Below the pieces are notes generated by a model. That model saw only the letters and a list, made by a program, of their open reading frames with translations. It searched no databases and was not told the origin of the DNA. Position numbers and translations under genes: made by a program. Positions 17,269-25,649 of a DNA stretch of 64,000 nucleotides are shown here, piece by piece; position 1 is the stretch's first letter; every line of letters starts with the position of its first letter. Source of the DNA: Candidatus Krumholzibacteriota bacterium (lineage in GTDB: Bacteria > Krumholzibacteriota > Krumholzibacteriia > Krumholzibacteriales > Krumholzibacteriaceae); the NCBI GenBank assembly GCA_016932415.1, contig JAFGCX010000029.1:6384-70383 (forward strand), read 5' to 3'.

Positions 17269-18756
17269 ATGAAAAACAGGGAATTGATACTTGTAGTCGA
17301 TGATTCGAGCACGATACGGGAGCGGATGAAAAGTATCCTGATCGAAAACGGATATGACGTGATTTTAAGAAACGACGGCCAGGCCGGAGTGATGGCCGCC
17401 CTGGAGTATTCCCCCGACCTGATAATAATGGATCTCAATATGCCGGGGATGAACGGCCTCGAAGCGAGCGCGATACTCAAGCGTTATCCACAGACATCGC
17501 TTATCCCTCTGGCTGTATTCACCGATGACAATAAAACAGAGAACAAGGTCGCATTCTTTGAAGCCGGCGTTGAAGATTTCATAGTGAAGGATTCCGATGA
17601 GGCTGAAGTTCTCGCCAGAGTCGCCGGTCTTCTCAGGTGGGGCCGAAACCGTAATATGATCATAGACGAAAAAAGCAAGCTCGGTACGCTTATAGACATA
17701 CTGAGCGATCTCGTCCTCATAGTGAACAGGGAAGGGTTGCTCGTATTTTATAACAGGATCGCCGCCCTGAGATTCAGACTGATTCCCGAGCTGATCAACC
17801 AGATATCGATAAAGGATGTTCTGCCAGATTCGAAGCATGTAAGGGAATTGTGCGATCACATCGAAAACGGCAGGGAAGCGACCGGCATGGAGATCGAGAT
17901 CAATAACGGCGGAATAGATATCAGGCATTATATCGTCGATATTAGCCGGGTCAGAATCGACATGGAAGAAGATGTCGGCGGAGCGATAGTATTCAGGGAT
18001 ATCACTGCTGAAAAGGAAGCTGAAAAACTCAAATCCGAATTCTACTCGATGATGGCTCACGAGATGAGGACTCCGATCAGTGTCGTACTGGGGTACACCC
18101 AGTTGATACTGGAAGGTAAAACAGGCGAGCTCACGGATCTCCAGGAAGAATTTCTAAGAGGAGTGGAGGACAAGGGAAAAGCCCTGAAAAAACTTGTTAA
18201 TGATTTTCTCGAAGTGTCGAGGTTCGAGAACAAATTCGTAAGACTCCATAATGTGGATTTTAACGTGGCGGAACTGGTCAGCAATACGGTGACCGGCATA
18301 AAGCTTCTGGCTCAGAATAAGAATATAACGCTTGAATATGAAAATAATCCCGCTCGGCTTGTTATAAATGCCGATAAGGATAAGCTTGAGCAGGTCATAA
18401 TCAATCTCGTTGAAAACGCGATCAAATATACCGATGAAGGCGGTACGGTATCGGTAAGGTGCGGAAGGCTCGATGAAGGCGTGTGTGTAGCTATAGAAGA
18501 TAACGGGATAGGAATGTCTCCGGAAGAGCTTGAGATAATCTTTGAAAGATTTAAAAGGCTCGATAATGCCGAAAAGAAAAAGATCAAGGGAACAGGTCTC
18601 GGGCTCGCGATCGTAAAAGAGATCATAGACGCTCACAATGGCAGGATAGAAGTAGAAAGTATTGAAGGCAAAGGCAGTTCCTTCAGTCTTTGGATCCCGG
18701 GCGCCAGGGACAGCGAGATTGTCCAATCGGACGTTCCAGTCGAAATAGAAGCCTGA
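17269..18756 (+). CDS. Receiver-PAS-histidine kinase (RR-HK type)
   Basis: This 495-residue cytoplasmic sensor has domains in unusual order. A receiver comes first (acidic pair VVDDSS, phospho-acceptor Asp55 in IIMDLNMPG). A PAS-like domain follows at about 135-250. A HisKA domain has His264 in 'AHEMRTP', and a HATPase domain carries 'DNGIGMS' and 'GTGLGLAIVKEI'. No membrane segment is seen, so the input is cytoplasmic or comes from another kinase through the receiver. The start at ATG 17269 has GGAGG 9 bp upstream, and the frame is open to a TTG at 17224. It is the last gene before flgF. Control of motility genes is plausible but unproven, and its partner regulator is not in the window. Confidence 0.9.
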   Translation: MKNRELILVVDDSSTIRERMKSILIENGYDVILRNDGQAGVMAALEYSPDLIIMDLNMPGMNGLEASAILKRYPQTSLIPLAVFTDDNKTENKVAFFEAGVEDFIVKDSDEAEVLARVAGLLRWGRNRNMIIDEKSKLGTLIDILSDLVLIVNREGLLVFYNRIAALRFRLIPELINQISIKDVLPDSKHVRELCDHIENGREATGMEIEINNGGIDIRHYIVDISRVRIDMEEDVGGAIVFRDITAEKEAEKLKSEFYSMMAHEMRTPISVVLGYTQLILEGKTGELTDLQEEFLRGVEDKGKALKKLVNDFLEVSRFENKFVRLHNVDFNVAELVSNTVTGIKLLAQNKNITLEYENNPARLVINADKDKLEQVIINLVENAIKYTDEGGTVSVRCGRLDEGVCVAIEDNGIGMSPEELEIIFERFKRLDNAEKKKIKGTGLGLAIVKEIIDAHNGRIEVESIEGKGSSFSLWIPGARDSEIVQSDVPVEIEA

Positions 18757-18783
18757 TTCACAACTTCCATTTGAAATAAATTC

Positions 18784-18821
18784 CTGAAGTAATTTCCTCC
18801 GGAACACAGAAAATATTTCCC
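18784..18821 (+). promoter_or_regulatory. Tandem 15-bp activator site candidates upstream of flgF
   Basis: CTGAAGTAATTTCCT (18784-18798) and CAGAAAATATTTCCC (18807-18821) start 23 bp apart. The right halves fit the shared GGGAAA...TTTCCC pattern well and the left halves fit less well. They lie about 120-155 bp upstream of the -24 GG of the flgF promoter. Confidence 0.45.
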
Positions 18822-18924
18822 CCCCTTAATCATTGGACTGAACGGGGTTTTTTGCCGCCTCGACCGCGTGGTCCATGTAACATCAATTCATTAATAGCAA
18901 TACGGTATTCAAAGGCTTTCGGGG

Positions 18925-18938
18925 GGGACTATAGTCCC
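18925..18938. promoter_or_regulatory. Perfect 14-bp palindrome abutting the flgF promoter
   Basis: GGGACTATAGTCCC is fully self-complementary and ends 3 bp before the sigma-54 -24 element. Its position would let a bound protein block or help polymerase, so it is an operator candidate. Confidence 0.45.
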
Positions 18939-18940
18939 AC

Positions 18941-18956
18941 AGGCATATCTCTTGCC
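18941..18956 (+). promoter_or_regulatory. Sigma-54 promoter of the flgF-csrA unit
   Basis: AGGCATATCTCTTGCC has GG at 18942-18943 and GC at 18954-18955, 10 bp apart. The predicted transcription start near 18967 leaves a short 17-nt leader to the flgF ATG. The core GGCATATC-NN-TTGC is shared with the promoters at 43515 and 52804. Confidence 0.75.
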
Positions 18957-18983
18957 GTGTATAAAGCGCAATGGAGGATAACT

Positions 18984-19682
18984 ATGCTTAAAGGAATATC
19001 GATGGCCGCCAGGGCGATGAAAAATCAGGTGGCCAGAAATGACATGATCGCCAACAACCTGGCAAACATAAATTCAGCTGGATTCAAAAAGGATTTTGCT
19101 GTCTTTGCGGAGCAGAAGACCGACTCCGGCCTGATCGATACGATCGTGAAAGTCGCTACTTCCTTCTCACAGGGGCAGCTGACGAGGACTGAAAGGCCGC
19201 TCGATGTCGCGATACAGGGTGATGGATTTTTCGTCATAGAGACGGATGAAGGTGAGATGTACACGAGAGACGGATCCTTTACAGTCAACTCCGAGGGAAA
19301 TCTGGCCACGAGCAACGGACAACTTGTCGCCGGCAGTATCGCCATACCTCCGGGCGAGATAGAAATTTCAAGAGAAGGCAATATCCGCGTCGATGGAATC
19401 ATCACCGGGCAGTTGAGGATCGTCCGTTTTGATGAGACTTCCAGTCTTGAGAAAGCGGGGTCTTCGCTTCTTACCGCTCCGGACGACATTTCACCGACAG
19501 ACCTGGCTCCTGAAGAAATAACAGTACTCTCGGGATTTCTGGAAAACAGCAATGTCGAGGTCATCTCGGAGATGACGGAAATGATAACCGCGCTTAAAGC
19601 GTATGAGATCAGTCAGAAAGCGCTTAAATCGGAAGACGAGATATTACATATGCTGACATCGACCGTGGGAAAGACCGGTTGA
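18984..19682 (+). CDS. flgF: Flagellar basal-body rod protein FlgF
   Basis: This 232-residue proximal rod protein is exported by the flagellar type III apparatus. The N-terminal flagellar basal-body rod motif is present ('DMIANNLANINSAGFKKD'), as are the conserved middle 'QGDGFFVIETDEGEMYTRDGSF' region (in part, near residues 74-95) and the C-terminal 'ALKAYEISQKALKSEDE'. The frame is open upstream to 18852, but ATG 18984 has GGAGG 6 bp before it and gives the normal family start. It is the first gene of the first large flagellar unit, behind the sigma-54 promoter, and flgG follows 55 bp later. Confidence 0.93.
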   Translation: MLKGISMAARAMKNQVARNDMIANNLANINSAGFKKDFAVFAEQKTDSGLIDTIVKVATSFSQGQLTRTERPLDVAIQGDGFFVIETDEGEMYTRDGSFTVNSEGNLATSNGQLVAGSIAIPPGEIEISREGNIRVDGIITGQLRIVRFDETSSLEKAGSSLLTAPDDISPTDLAPEEITVLSGFLENSNVEVISEMTEMITALKAYEISQKALKSEDEILHMLTSTVGKTG

Positions 19683-19737
19683 TAAGATAAGAAAGCGGAA
19701 AAAGGGCAATGACAGGAATAATCAGGGAGAATAAGTC

Positions 19738-20526
19738 ATGATAAGAGCACTATCGACAGCATCGTCGGGAATGCAGGCCCAGCAGATATTTATCGACAAT
19801 ATCGCCAATAATCTCGCGAACGTTAACACCGCTGGATTCAAAAAATCCCGGGTAGAATTCCAGGACCTCATGTATGAAAGCGTCGCTCCGGCCGGTTCGT
19901 CCCGATTGACCGGCTCTGCCGAACCTTCATTCAACCAGGTCGGTCATGGAGTGAGGTTGTCGGCGACGACGAGAGTGTTCCAACAGGGTTCTTCGATGAA
20001 CACGGAGAATCCACTCGACATGATGATCGCCGGTGACGGGTTCTTCCAGGTGTTGCTTCCGGACGGGAGTTACGCTTATACCCGCGATGGATCCCTGAAA
20101 CTCGATTCCGATGGAAATATCGTCACCGCGTCCGGCTTCCAGGTAGAGCCCGCGCTGACTCTTCCACGAGAGACGACAGACCTTATGATTGCGGGGGACG
20201 GGATGATTTCAGTCCTTCTTCAGGCAGAAGAAACACCCGCTGATCTTGGCCGGTTCGAGCTTGTGCGCTTCCAGAATCCGGCAGGGCTGAAAAGCATAGG
20301 AAACAATCTCTTTGTCGAAACAGTATCGAGCGGTACGCCGGTACTGGGCAATCCTGGAGAAGAGGGGCTTGGTACGATGCAGATGGGGTTCCTCGAAATG
20401 AGTAACGTCAGCGTCATCGAAGAGATGATCGGGATGATAACGGCCCAGAGGGCGTATGAAATAAATTCAAAAGCGGTGAAGACTTCGGAAGAGATGCTTG
20501 GTATAGCCGCCAACCTTAAACGATAG
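19738..20526 (+). CDS. flgG: Flagellar distal rod protein FlgG
   Basis: The 262-residue product forms the distal rod that passes through the P and L rings. It has the rod N-terminus 'MIRALSTASSGMQAQQ', then 'IANNLANVNTAGFKKS', the central 'IAGDGFFQVLLPDGSYAYTR' and the C-terminal 'GMITAQRAYEINSKAVKTSE', all typical of FlgG. Length equals that of enterobacterial FlgG. The ATG follows AGGGAG. It sits between flgF and flgA as in many flagellar operons. Confidence 0.96.
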   Translation: MIRALSTASSGMQAQQIFIDNIANNLANVNTAGFKKSRVEFQDLMYESVAPAGSSRLTGSAEPSFNQVGHGVRLSATTRVFQQGSSMNTENPLDMMIAGDGFFQVLLPDGSYAYTRDGSLKLDSDGNIVTASGFQVEPALTLPRETTDLMIAGDGMISVLLQAEETPADLGRFELVRFQNPAGLKSIGNNLFVETVSSGTPVLGNPGEEGLGTMQMGFLEMSNVSVIEEMIGMITAQRAYEINSKAVKTSEEMLGIAANLKR

Positions 20527-20538
20527 AGAATCTCTGCC

Positions 20539-21492
20539 ATGAAAAGAAAAAACGGGGCGTTAATAATTGTAGCGGTAATGCTTTCTACTTGTAGCGCGCT
20601 TGCTTCGGCCGAAGTCTACACGCTTCGGGAGATCGTTGTGACCGAAATGACTTTACTGAAGCTTTCTGATCTCGTAGTCGAGCCTCTGAAAGGGTCGGAC
20701 GATCCGGTAATCGCCGAGTCACCGCCCTGGGGATCGCAGAAAAGCCTTTCAAGGAATTTCATCGCCGACCGCGTCAGATCCCTTGGTATCGAGCTGACTG
20801 GCAATACGAGGGTACAGGTAAAACGGTTGATGTTTGAGAAGTGCGATGAACTTCTCGACTTACTGAAAAAAGATATGGCCTCCGCCCTCAAAGAATCAAA
20901 ATGGAGCGAAGGCGCTGAAAGAATAGAAATGGAGATCGTAAACTTTCCATCATCGATAATGACACCTCCCGGCCAGCTCGCTCTTGAGATCGATTTTCCT
21001 AAGAACATACATGGATACCAGGTAGTCTCTTTTACTCTGACCGGCAAAGACGGTTTTAAAAGAAGATATTCCACGGGGTGCAGGTTCCATCTTGTCGACA
21101 GGTGTGCCGTGGCGGCAAGGGATATTAAAAGAGGCGAAGTTGTCGAAACGGGTGATATCGAATGGGTCGAGGCCGATCTTGCCGTCTGCGGCGAGCTGCC
21201 AGTGACGGACCCGGCTGATATACGAGGAATGCGTATAGACCGCTACATAAGGAGCGGCGATATGATACCTCTCAAAGCCATCGAACGCATTCCGGTAGTG
21301 ATGAAAGGTCAGACAGTCAAGGTCGAGATCTCGAGGGGACTCATGGTTGTCAGCGCGAACGGCGTCTCTCTTGAGGATGGATGGATCGGAGACATGGTAC
21401 TTGTGCGGAACCTGGCATCTGGAAAGATCGATAAGTATCAGGTAGTAGACAAGGCGAAGGTATCCCCTCCGGGGTCGGAAGCGGGCAGGTAG
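20539..21492 (+). CDS. flgA: P-ring assembly chaperone FlgA
   Basis: The 317-residue periplasmic protein helps FlgI assemble into the P ring. A Sec signal peptide ends near 'SALASAEVY'. The C-terminal half has the SAF-like domain ('AVAARDIKRGEVVETGDIEW', 'GMRIDRYIRSGDMIPLKAIE') and the closing 'VKVEISRGLMVVSANGVSLEDG' region (in part), all FlgA features. The N-terminal region (residues 25-180) is longer than in E. coli FlgA. It lies 12 bp after flgG and 5 bp before flgH. Confidence 0.9.
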   Translation: MKRKNGALIIVAVMLSTCSALASAEVYTLREIVVTEMTLLKLSDLVVEPLKGSDDPVIAESPPWGSQKSLSRNFIADRVRSLGIELTGNTRVQVKRLMFEKCDELLDLLKKDMASALKESKWSEGAERIEMEIVNFPSSIMTPPGQLALEIDFPKNIHGYQVVSFTLTGKDGFKRRYSTGCRFHLVDRCAVAARDIKRGEVVETGDIEWVEADLAVCGELPVTDPADIRGMRIDRYIRSGDMIPLKAIERIPVVMKGQTVKVEISRGLMVVSANGVSLEDGWIGDMVLVRNLASGKIDKYQVVDKAKVSPPGSEAGR

Positions 21493-21497
21493 AGATT

Positions 21498-22073
21498 ATG
21501 AAGAAAAGTATGATCGTGGCGGTTCTCTTCCTTGTGACGATAAGTTCGGTCGCTCATTCCCAGCGCCCCTTGTGGGACAGCGATGAGGGTTCACTCTATT
21601 CGAACCTCAAGGGATACAGGGTCGGTGATGTCGTTACTGTGATCATTCAGGAACAGTCATCCGCTTCAAGCAGCGCGAAGACAGATACCAAGGTAAAAGC
21701 GGAAGCGACAAGCGGTCCGGGCGTCGGCAGCCTTGACTTTATCTCCCTTTGGGGGCTTACGAGCGAGAACAAGTACAAGGGGGACGCCAAGACATCGAGG
21801 GCTGGACAGCTCTCCGCGCGGGTGACGGTGAGAATAACCGAGATACTCGAAAACGGAGATTATCTGATAGAGGGCAACCGGGAGGTCAATATAAACGGGG
21901 AACGCGAGAGGATAACGCTCAGCGGCATCATCCGTTCAAGGGATATCAGCACTGATAATACGATCCTGTCGACTTACGTAGCCGACGCGAGGATCATGTA
22001 TGACGGAAAAGGCACAGTTGATTCCGGGCACGAACCCGGGATCCTCACGAAACTCATAAACTGGATCTTTTAA
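21498..22073 (+). CDS. flgH: Flagellar L-ring protein FlgH
   Basis: The 191-residue product forms the outer-membrane L ring. The family core is clear: 'LKGYRVGDVVTVIIQEQSSA', 'GDAKTSRAGQLSARVTVRI', 'NGDYLIEGNREVNINGE' and 'RSRDISTDNTILSTYVADA'. In most proteobacteria FlgH is a lipoprotein. Here the signal peptide ends in 'SSVAHSQRPLW' and no Cys is present, so it is probably cleaved by signal peptidase I and not acylated. It starts 5 bp after flgA and is followed by flgI. Confidence 0.94.
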   Translation: MKKSMIVAVLFLVTISSVAHSQRPLWDSDEGSLYSNLKGYRVGDVVTVIIQEQSSASSSAKTDTKVKAEATSGPGVGSLDFISLWGLTSENKYKGDAKTSRAGQLSARVTVRITEILENGDYLIEGNREVNINGERERITLSGIIRSRDISTDNTILSTYVADARIMYDGKGTVDSGHEPGILTKLINWIF

Positions 22074-22087
22074 AGGAAGTATAAAAA

Positions 22088-23221
22088 TTGCACGGAACAA
22101 TCAGGAATCATTACAGGGGAGTTCTTCTGACGGTCTTTCTCCTGATCCTCTTTCATCTTTACATGCCCGTCAGGGTCTGCGGAACGGTCCGGATCAAGGA
22201 TGTGACTTCGGTAGCCGGCGTCAACAATGTCCAGCTTATAGGTTACGGACTGATTGTGGGGCTTAACGGCACCGGAGACGGGAGCAAGAGCGCCTTTACA
22301 GTAAATTCGATAGTAAGCATGCTTGAAAAACTCGGAATGACAGTATCAGCTGATGATATCAAGGTGAAAAACGTCGCCGCGGTCGTTGTCACCGCTGAAT
22401 TGCCGCCATTTACTCCTGTCGGAACGAGGCTCGACGTCACAGTCTCTTCCCTCGGCGATGCGAACAGCCTCGAGGGAGGACAGCTTCTTCTGACTCCGCT
22501 CAGAGCGTTCGACGGGTCCAATTACGCCATAGCGCAGGGAGCAGTCTCAATCGGCGGATTCAATATCGATGCCGGAGCTGGAAATGTCCTGCGAAAGAAT
22601 CATTCCACTGTAGGCAGGGTCCCACAGGGAGCGATAGTAAGGAAAGAGCAGGAATGCGAGCTGGCAAAAGGAAACAAATTCACTCTTACTCTCGACGATC
22701 CCGATTACCAGTCCGTGACGAACATAACGAATATCATAAATATCACTCTCAGGAAAAAGCTCGCTTACGCGGTGAGCTCCAGGGCGATAGAAGTAAGGGT
22801 CCCACCGGAGTATGAGCTGAATCCGGTAGCGATGATCGCTGATATCGGAAGGATGGAGGTCACTCTTGACAAGGTCGCGCGGGTAGTGATCAACGAGAGG
22901 ACAGGTACAGTGGTGATCGGTGGCCTCGTCTCGATCGACGAAGTCGCGATCGCTCATGGAAATCTCCAGGTAGAGATCAAGGCGAACTACGGAGTGAGCC
23001 AGCCGATGTCGTTCGGCGAGGGCCAGTCAATCGTGGTTCCAGAGATAGAGACGAAGGTAGAGGACAAGGAAGCGAGGCTGTTCGCGATAAGAAAATCGAA
23101 TACCGTCAGCGATATAGCTTCAGCCCTGAATGAACTCGGGATAACTCCGAGAGACATGGTAGCGATATTTCAGGCGCTAAAGATCGCGGGAGCCCTCAAG
23201 GCCGACCTGGTGATCATGTAA
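22088..23221 (+). CDS. flgI: Flagellar P-ring protein FlgI
   Basis: The 377-residue periplasmic protein forms the P ring around the rod. Recognisable parts are 'RIKDVTSVAGVNNVQLIGYG', 'GLNGTGDGSKSAFTVNSI', 'NVAAVVVTAELPPF', 'VNERTG'-type 'VINERTGTVVIGG' and the C-terminal 'LNELGITPRDMVAIFQALK'. The start is a TTG at 22088 with AAGGAAG 8 bp upstream. Starting at the next ATG would remove the signal peptide (VLLTVFLLILFHLYMPVRVCG). It is encoded between flgH and flgJ in the same unit. Confidence 0.95.
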   Translation: MHGTIRNHYRGVLLTVFLLILFHLYMPVRVCGTVRIKDVTSVAGVNNVQLIGYGLIVGLNGTGDGSKSAFTVNSIVSMLEKLGMTVSADDIKVKNVAAVVVTAELPPFTPVGTRLDVTVSSLGDANSLEGGQLLLTPLRAFDGSNYAIAQGAVSIGGFNIDAGAGNVLRKNHSTVGRVPQGAIVRKEQECELAKGNKFTLTLDDPDYQSVTNITNIINITLRKKLAYAVSSRAIEVRVPPEYELNPVAMIADIGRMEVTLDKVARVVINERTGTVVIGGLVSIDEVAIAHGNLQVEIKANYGVSQPMSFGEGQSIVVPEIETKVEDKEARLFAIRKSNTVSDIASALNELGITPRDMVAIFQALKIAGALKADLVIM

Positions 23222-23234
23222 AAGGAATGGCGAG

Positions 23235-23699
23235 ATGAAGATACAGATGAATCCGCAGATCAGACCGGTTCAGGCAGAGTCATCCGGCGCCGCGCGTACG
23301 AAAAGCCTGGAAAAAGCAGCCCGGGATTTTGAATCGATACTGATCGGACAGTTTTTTCAACTGATGCATTCTACCGTGTCGGATGAGGGAATGGTGGAGA
23401 AATCGTTCCCGAGAAAGATCTACGAAGAGATGATGCAGGGCGAATTTGCCAGCGAATTCACGAAGCGGGGAGGTTTTGGCCTTTCCGAAGTCCTTGTGGA
23501 CAGGTTCAATCGCGGCCAGGGTGGTGAGGCGGCGACTGTTCCGGGAGCGTTACCGGGAAATACCGGGCGAGAGGCCCTTCCACTTGGAAAGAAAGATCGC
23601 TTTATGAAGATTGGATCTGAAAATGATCAAAATACGAATAGCAGGATGATTTCATTGAATGAAATCTACAAAGGCCAGAAAGCCGTTGATAGAAAGTGA
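23235..23699 (+). CDS. flgJ: Rod-binding protein FlgJ, short form without muramidase domain
   Basis: The 154-residue product matches only the N-terminal rod-cap domain of FlgJ: 'ARDFESILIGQFFQLM', 'FPRKIYEEMMQGEFASEF' and 'RGGFGLSEVLVDRF'. The C-terminal peptidoglycan hydrolase domain of enterobacterial FlgJ is absent, so a separate enzyme must open the cell wall. None is seen in the window. The C-terminal 50 residues are polar and not conserved. It sits 13 bp after flgI. Confidence 0.88.
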   Translation: MKIQMNPQIRPVQAESSGAARTKSLEKAARDFESILIGQFFQLMHSTVSDEGMVEKSFPRKIYEEMMQGEFASEFTKRGGFGLSEVLVDRFNRGQGGEAATVPGALPGNTGREALPLGKKDRFMKIGSENDQNTNSRMISLNEIYKGQKAVDRK

Positions 23700-23710
23700 G
23701 GCGAGGAAAG

Positions 23711-24244
23711 ATGGCCGTAAGGATCTTGGGAAGCAAGGATATTGAAGACAGGGTCGAGGAACTCTGCGAGATGATGAACGAAGAGGCGTCGGTCTGCAGG
23801 GAGCTTCTTGAACTCTCCCGGATCGAACAGGAATACCTGATGAAGAACGATATCGAAAATCTGTCGGTGAATACCGAGAAGATGAAAAGGATCGTGCAGG
23901 TACTCAAGAGAAATCAGGCCGCGAGACATTCCTATATGGACGACATCGCCATCAATCTGGAAAAAGATGTCGGGACAGTGACGATCAGCGCGATCAGCAG
24001 GGAAGTCGATCCGGAGCTTTCGTCAAAACTCAAAGACACGAGCCGTGAACTGATCAAGGTCGGTGAAAGGCTCTATCGATCAAATCACAACACTATCTAT
24101 CTTATCGATTTTTCGCTCGATCTCCTCGAACAGCAGAACAAACTCTGGGCAGAACTTGTGTCGGATGAGAAGGAAGGATATTCGGCGAACGGTAAGAAGG
24201 GTAACAGGAAAAGTCATCCATTGCTTGTAGAGGAAAAAGTATAA
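23711..24244 (+). CDS. flgN: FlgN-like export chaperone for hook-associated proteins
   Basis: The 177-residue, mostly helical protein resembles FlgN, the cytosolic chaperone that delivers FlgK and FlgL to the export gate. It has an N-terminal coiled coil ('EDRVEELCEMMNEEASVCRE', 'EQEYLMKNDIENLSVNTEK') and a C-terminal helix containing 'ERLYRSNHNTIYLIDFSLDLL', as in FlgN family members. The ATG at 23711 has GAGGAAAG upstream. Its position directly before flgK and flgL supports the assignment. Confidence 0.78.
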   Translation: MAVRILGSKDIEDRVEELCEMMNEEASVCRELLELSRIEQEYLMKNDIENLSVNTEKMKRIVQVLKRNQAARHSYMDDIAINLEKDVGTVTISAISREVDPELSSKLKDTSRELIKVGERLYRSNHNTIYLIDFSLDLLEQQNKLWAELVSDEKEGYSANGKKGNRKSHPLLVEEKV

Positions 24245-24267
24245 CGGTCTTACTGGAGTAAAGTATT

Positions 24268-25635
24268 ATGGTAACGCTTTTCGGTATGCTGGAAATGAAC
24301 AAAAGAAGTCTCTTTACGTCGCAGTTCTCATTGCAGACGACGAACCATAATATCTCCAATATCAATAATCCGGGGTACTCCCGCCAGGAAGTACTGCTAC
24401 AGTCGAATATTCCAACGGTGACGGCGAAAGGGATCCTCGGTAATGGAGTGACGGTCAATACGGTCAGGCGCAGTACGGCCGAGTTTTTTACGAGGCAGAT
24501 CCGGGAAGAGACGGCGTCGATGGGCGGGTGGGAGATGAAGAGCTCGACTCTCTCTCATCTGGAAGTCGTATTCAATGAGCCGAGCGATAATGGCCTGGCA
24601 AGCTGCATCGATGATTTTTTCGTCTCGTGGAATACGCTCGCGTCCCATCCGGAAAGCGGTTCAGCGCGGATAGACATACTCGAATCAGCCAAGACCATGT
24701 GCTCGATGTTCAATTCCATCGATCAGTCACTTGACGAACTTGGAGGAAACATCGATCAGCAGATCGAGGAGGGCGTCGCTCTGGCCAACGATCTTATCGC
24801 GTCGATCGCAGAACTCAATACGATGATCGTGGAAACAGAGGGAGCGGGGCATTCTTCAGGCGATTACAGGGACGAACGGGACAGGCTTCTTAAGCAGTTA
24901 TCGAAGATCGTGCGGATAGACATAAGGGAAGACGAGTTTGGTTCAGTCGATGTTTTCGCGGGCGGGGTCAATATCATACACCGGTCTGAAACGCTGCCTT
25001 TCGAAGCCTATATGGACGATACCGGTGAGATAACGAAAATGCAGGTACGGCTCAGAGGACAGAATGTCAACGTGACATTATCCGAGGGCGAGATCACGGG
25101 GCTTCTGGAATCAAGAGACGGTTATCTCCAGGATGCCAGGCAGGCTCTCGACTATCTCGCCTCCAGCTTTATCACCAGGCTGAATGATCTTCACAACATG
25201 GGATGGACGCCGTATGGAAGCGGATATGATTTCTTTTCCGGAACGGATGCCAGTACGATCAGGGTCAGTGAAGCTATAATCGCGAACTCCGATCTTATAG
25301 CAAGTTCATATGACGGTACTGTCGGGGATAACTCCCTGGCGAACGATATAGTCGCCCTGGCCAATACATGCATATCCGATACAGATCCACTTACTCTTAA
25401 CGAAAGATTCGAGACGATAATCTCCGCGATAGGGATACACAGCGCCAACTCGGAAAGTATGCTGCGCAATGAGGATATGATCCTCTCGAACCTCGAGATG
25501 CGCAAAGAAAGCATAACCGGAGTGAATCTTGATGAAGAACTCGTCAATCTCACCAGGTACCAGCAGTCATACGAGGCCGCGGCAAGGATCATGACGACGA
25601 TCGGCGAGTTGATAGACACGATTCTGGAAATGTAA
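24268..25635 (+). CDS. flgK: Hook-filament junction protein FlgK (HAP1)
   Basis: The 455-residue product joins hook and filament. The N-terminus carries 'TTNHNISNINNPGYSRQEV', followed by 'FFVSWNTLASHPES', 'GDYRDERDRLLKQLSKIV' and the C-terminal 'GVNLDEELVNLTRYQQSYEA', which are FlgK hallmarks. Length is normal to slightly short. It follows the FlgN-like chaperone gene by 23 bp and precedes flgL by 14 bp. Confidence 0.95.
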   Translation: MVTLFGMLEMNKRSLFTSQFSLQTTNHNISNINNPGYSRQEVLLQSNIPTVTAKGILGNGVTVNTVRRSTAEFFTRQIREETASMGGWEMKSSTLSHLEVVFNEPSDNGLASCIDDFFVSWNTLASHPESGSARIDILESAKTMCSMFNSIDQSLDELGGNIDQQIEEGVALANDLIASIAELNTMIVETEGAGHSSGDYRDERDRLLKQLSKIVRIDIREDEFGSVDVFAGGVNIIHRSETLPFEAYMDDTGEITKMQVRLRGQNVNVTLSEGEITGLLESRDGYLQDARQALDYLASSFITRLNDLHNMGWTPYGSGYDFFSGTDASTIRVSEAIIANSDLIASSYDGTVGDNSLANDIVALANTCISDTDPLTLNERFETIISAIGIHSANSESMLRNEDMILSNLEMRKESITGVNLDEELVNLTRYQQSYEAAARIMTTIGELIDTILEM

Positions 25636-25649
25636 TAGAGAGAAGGATT

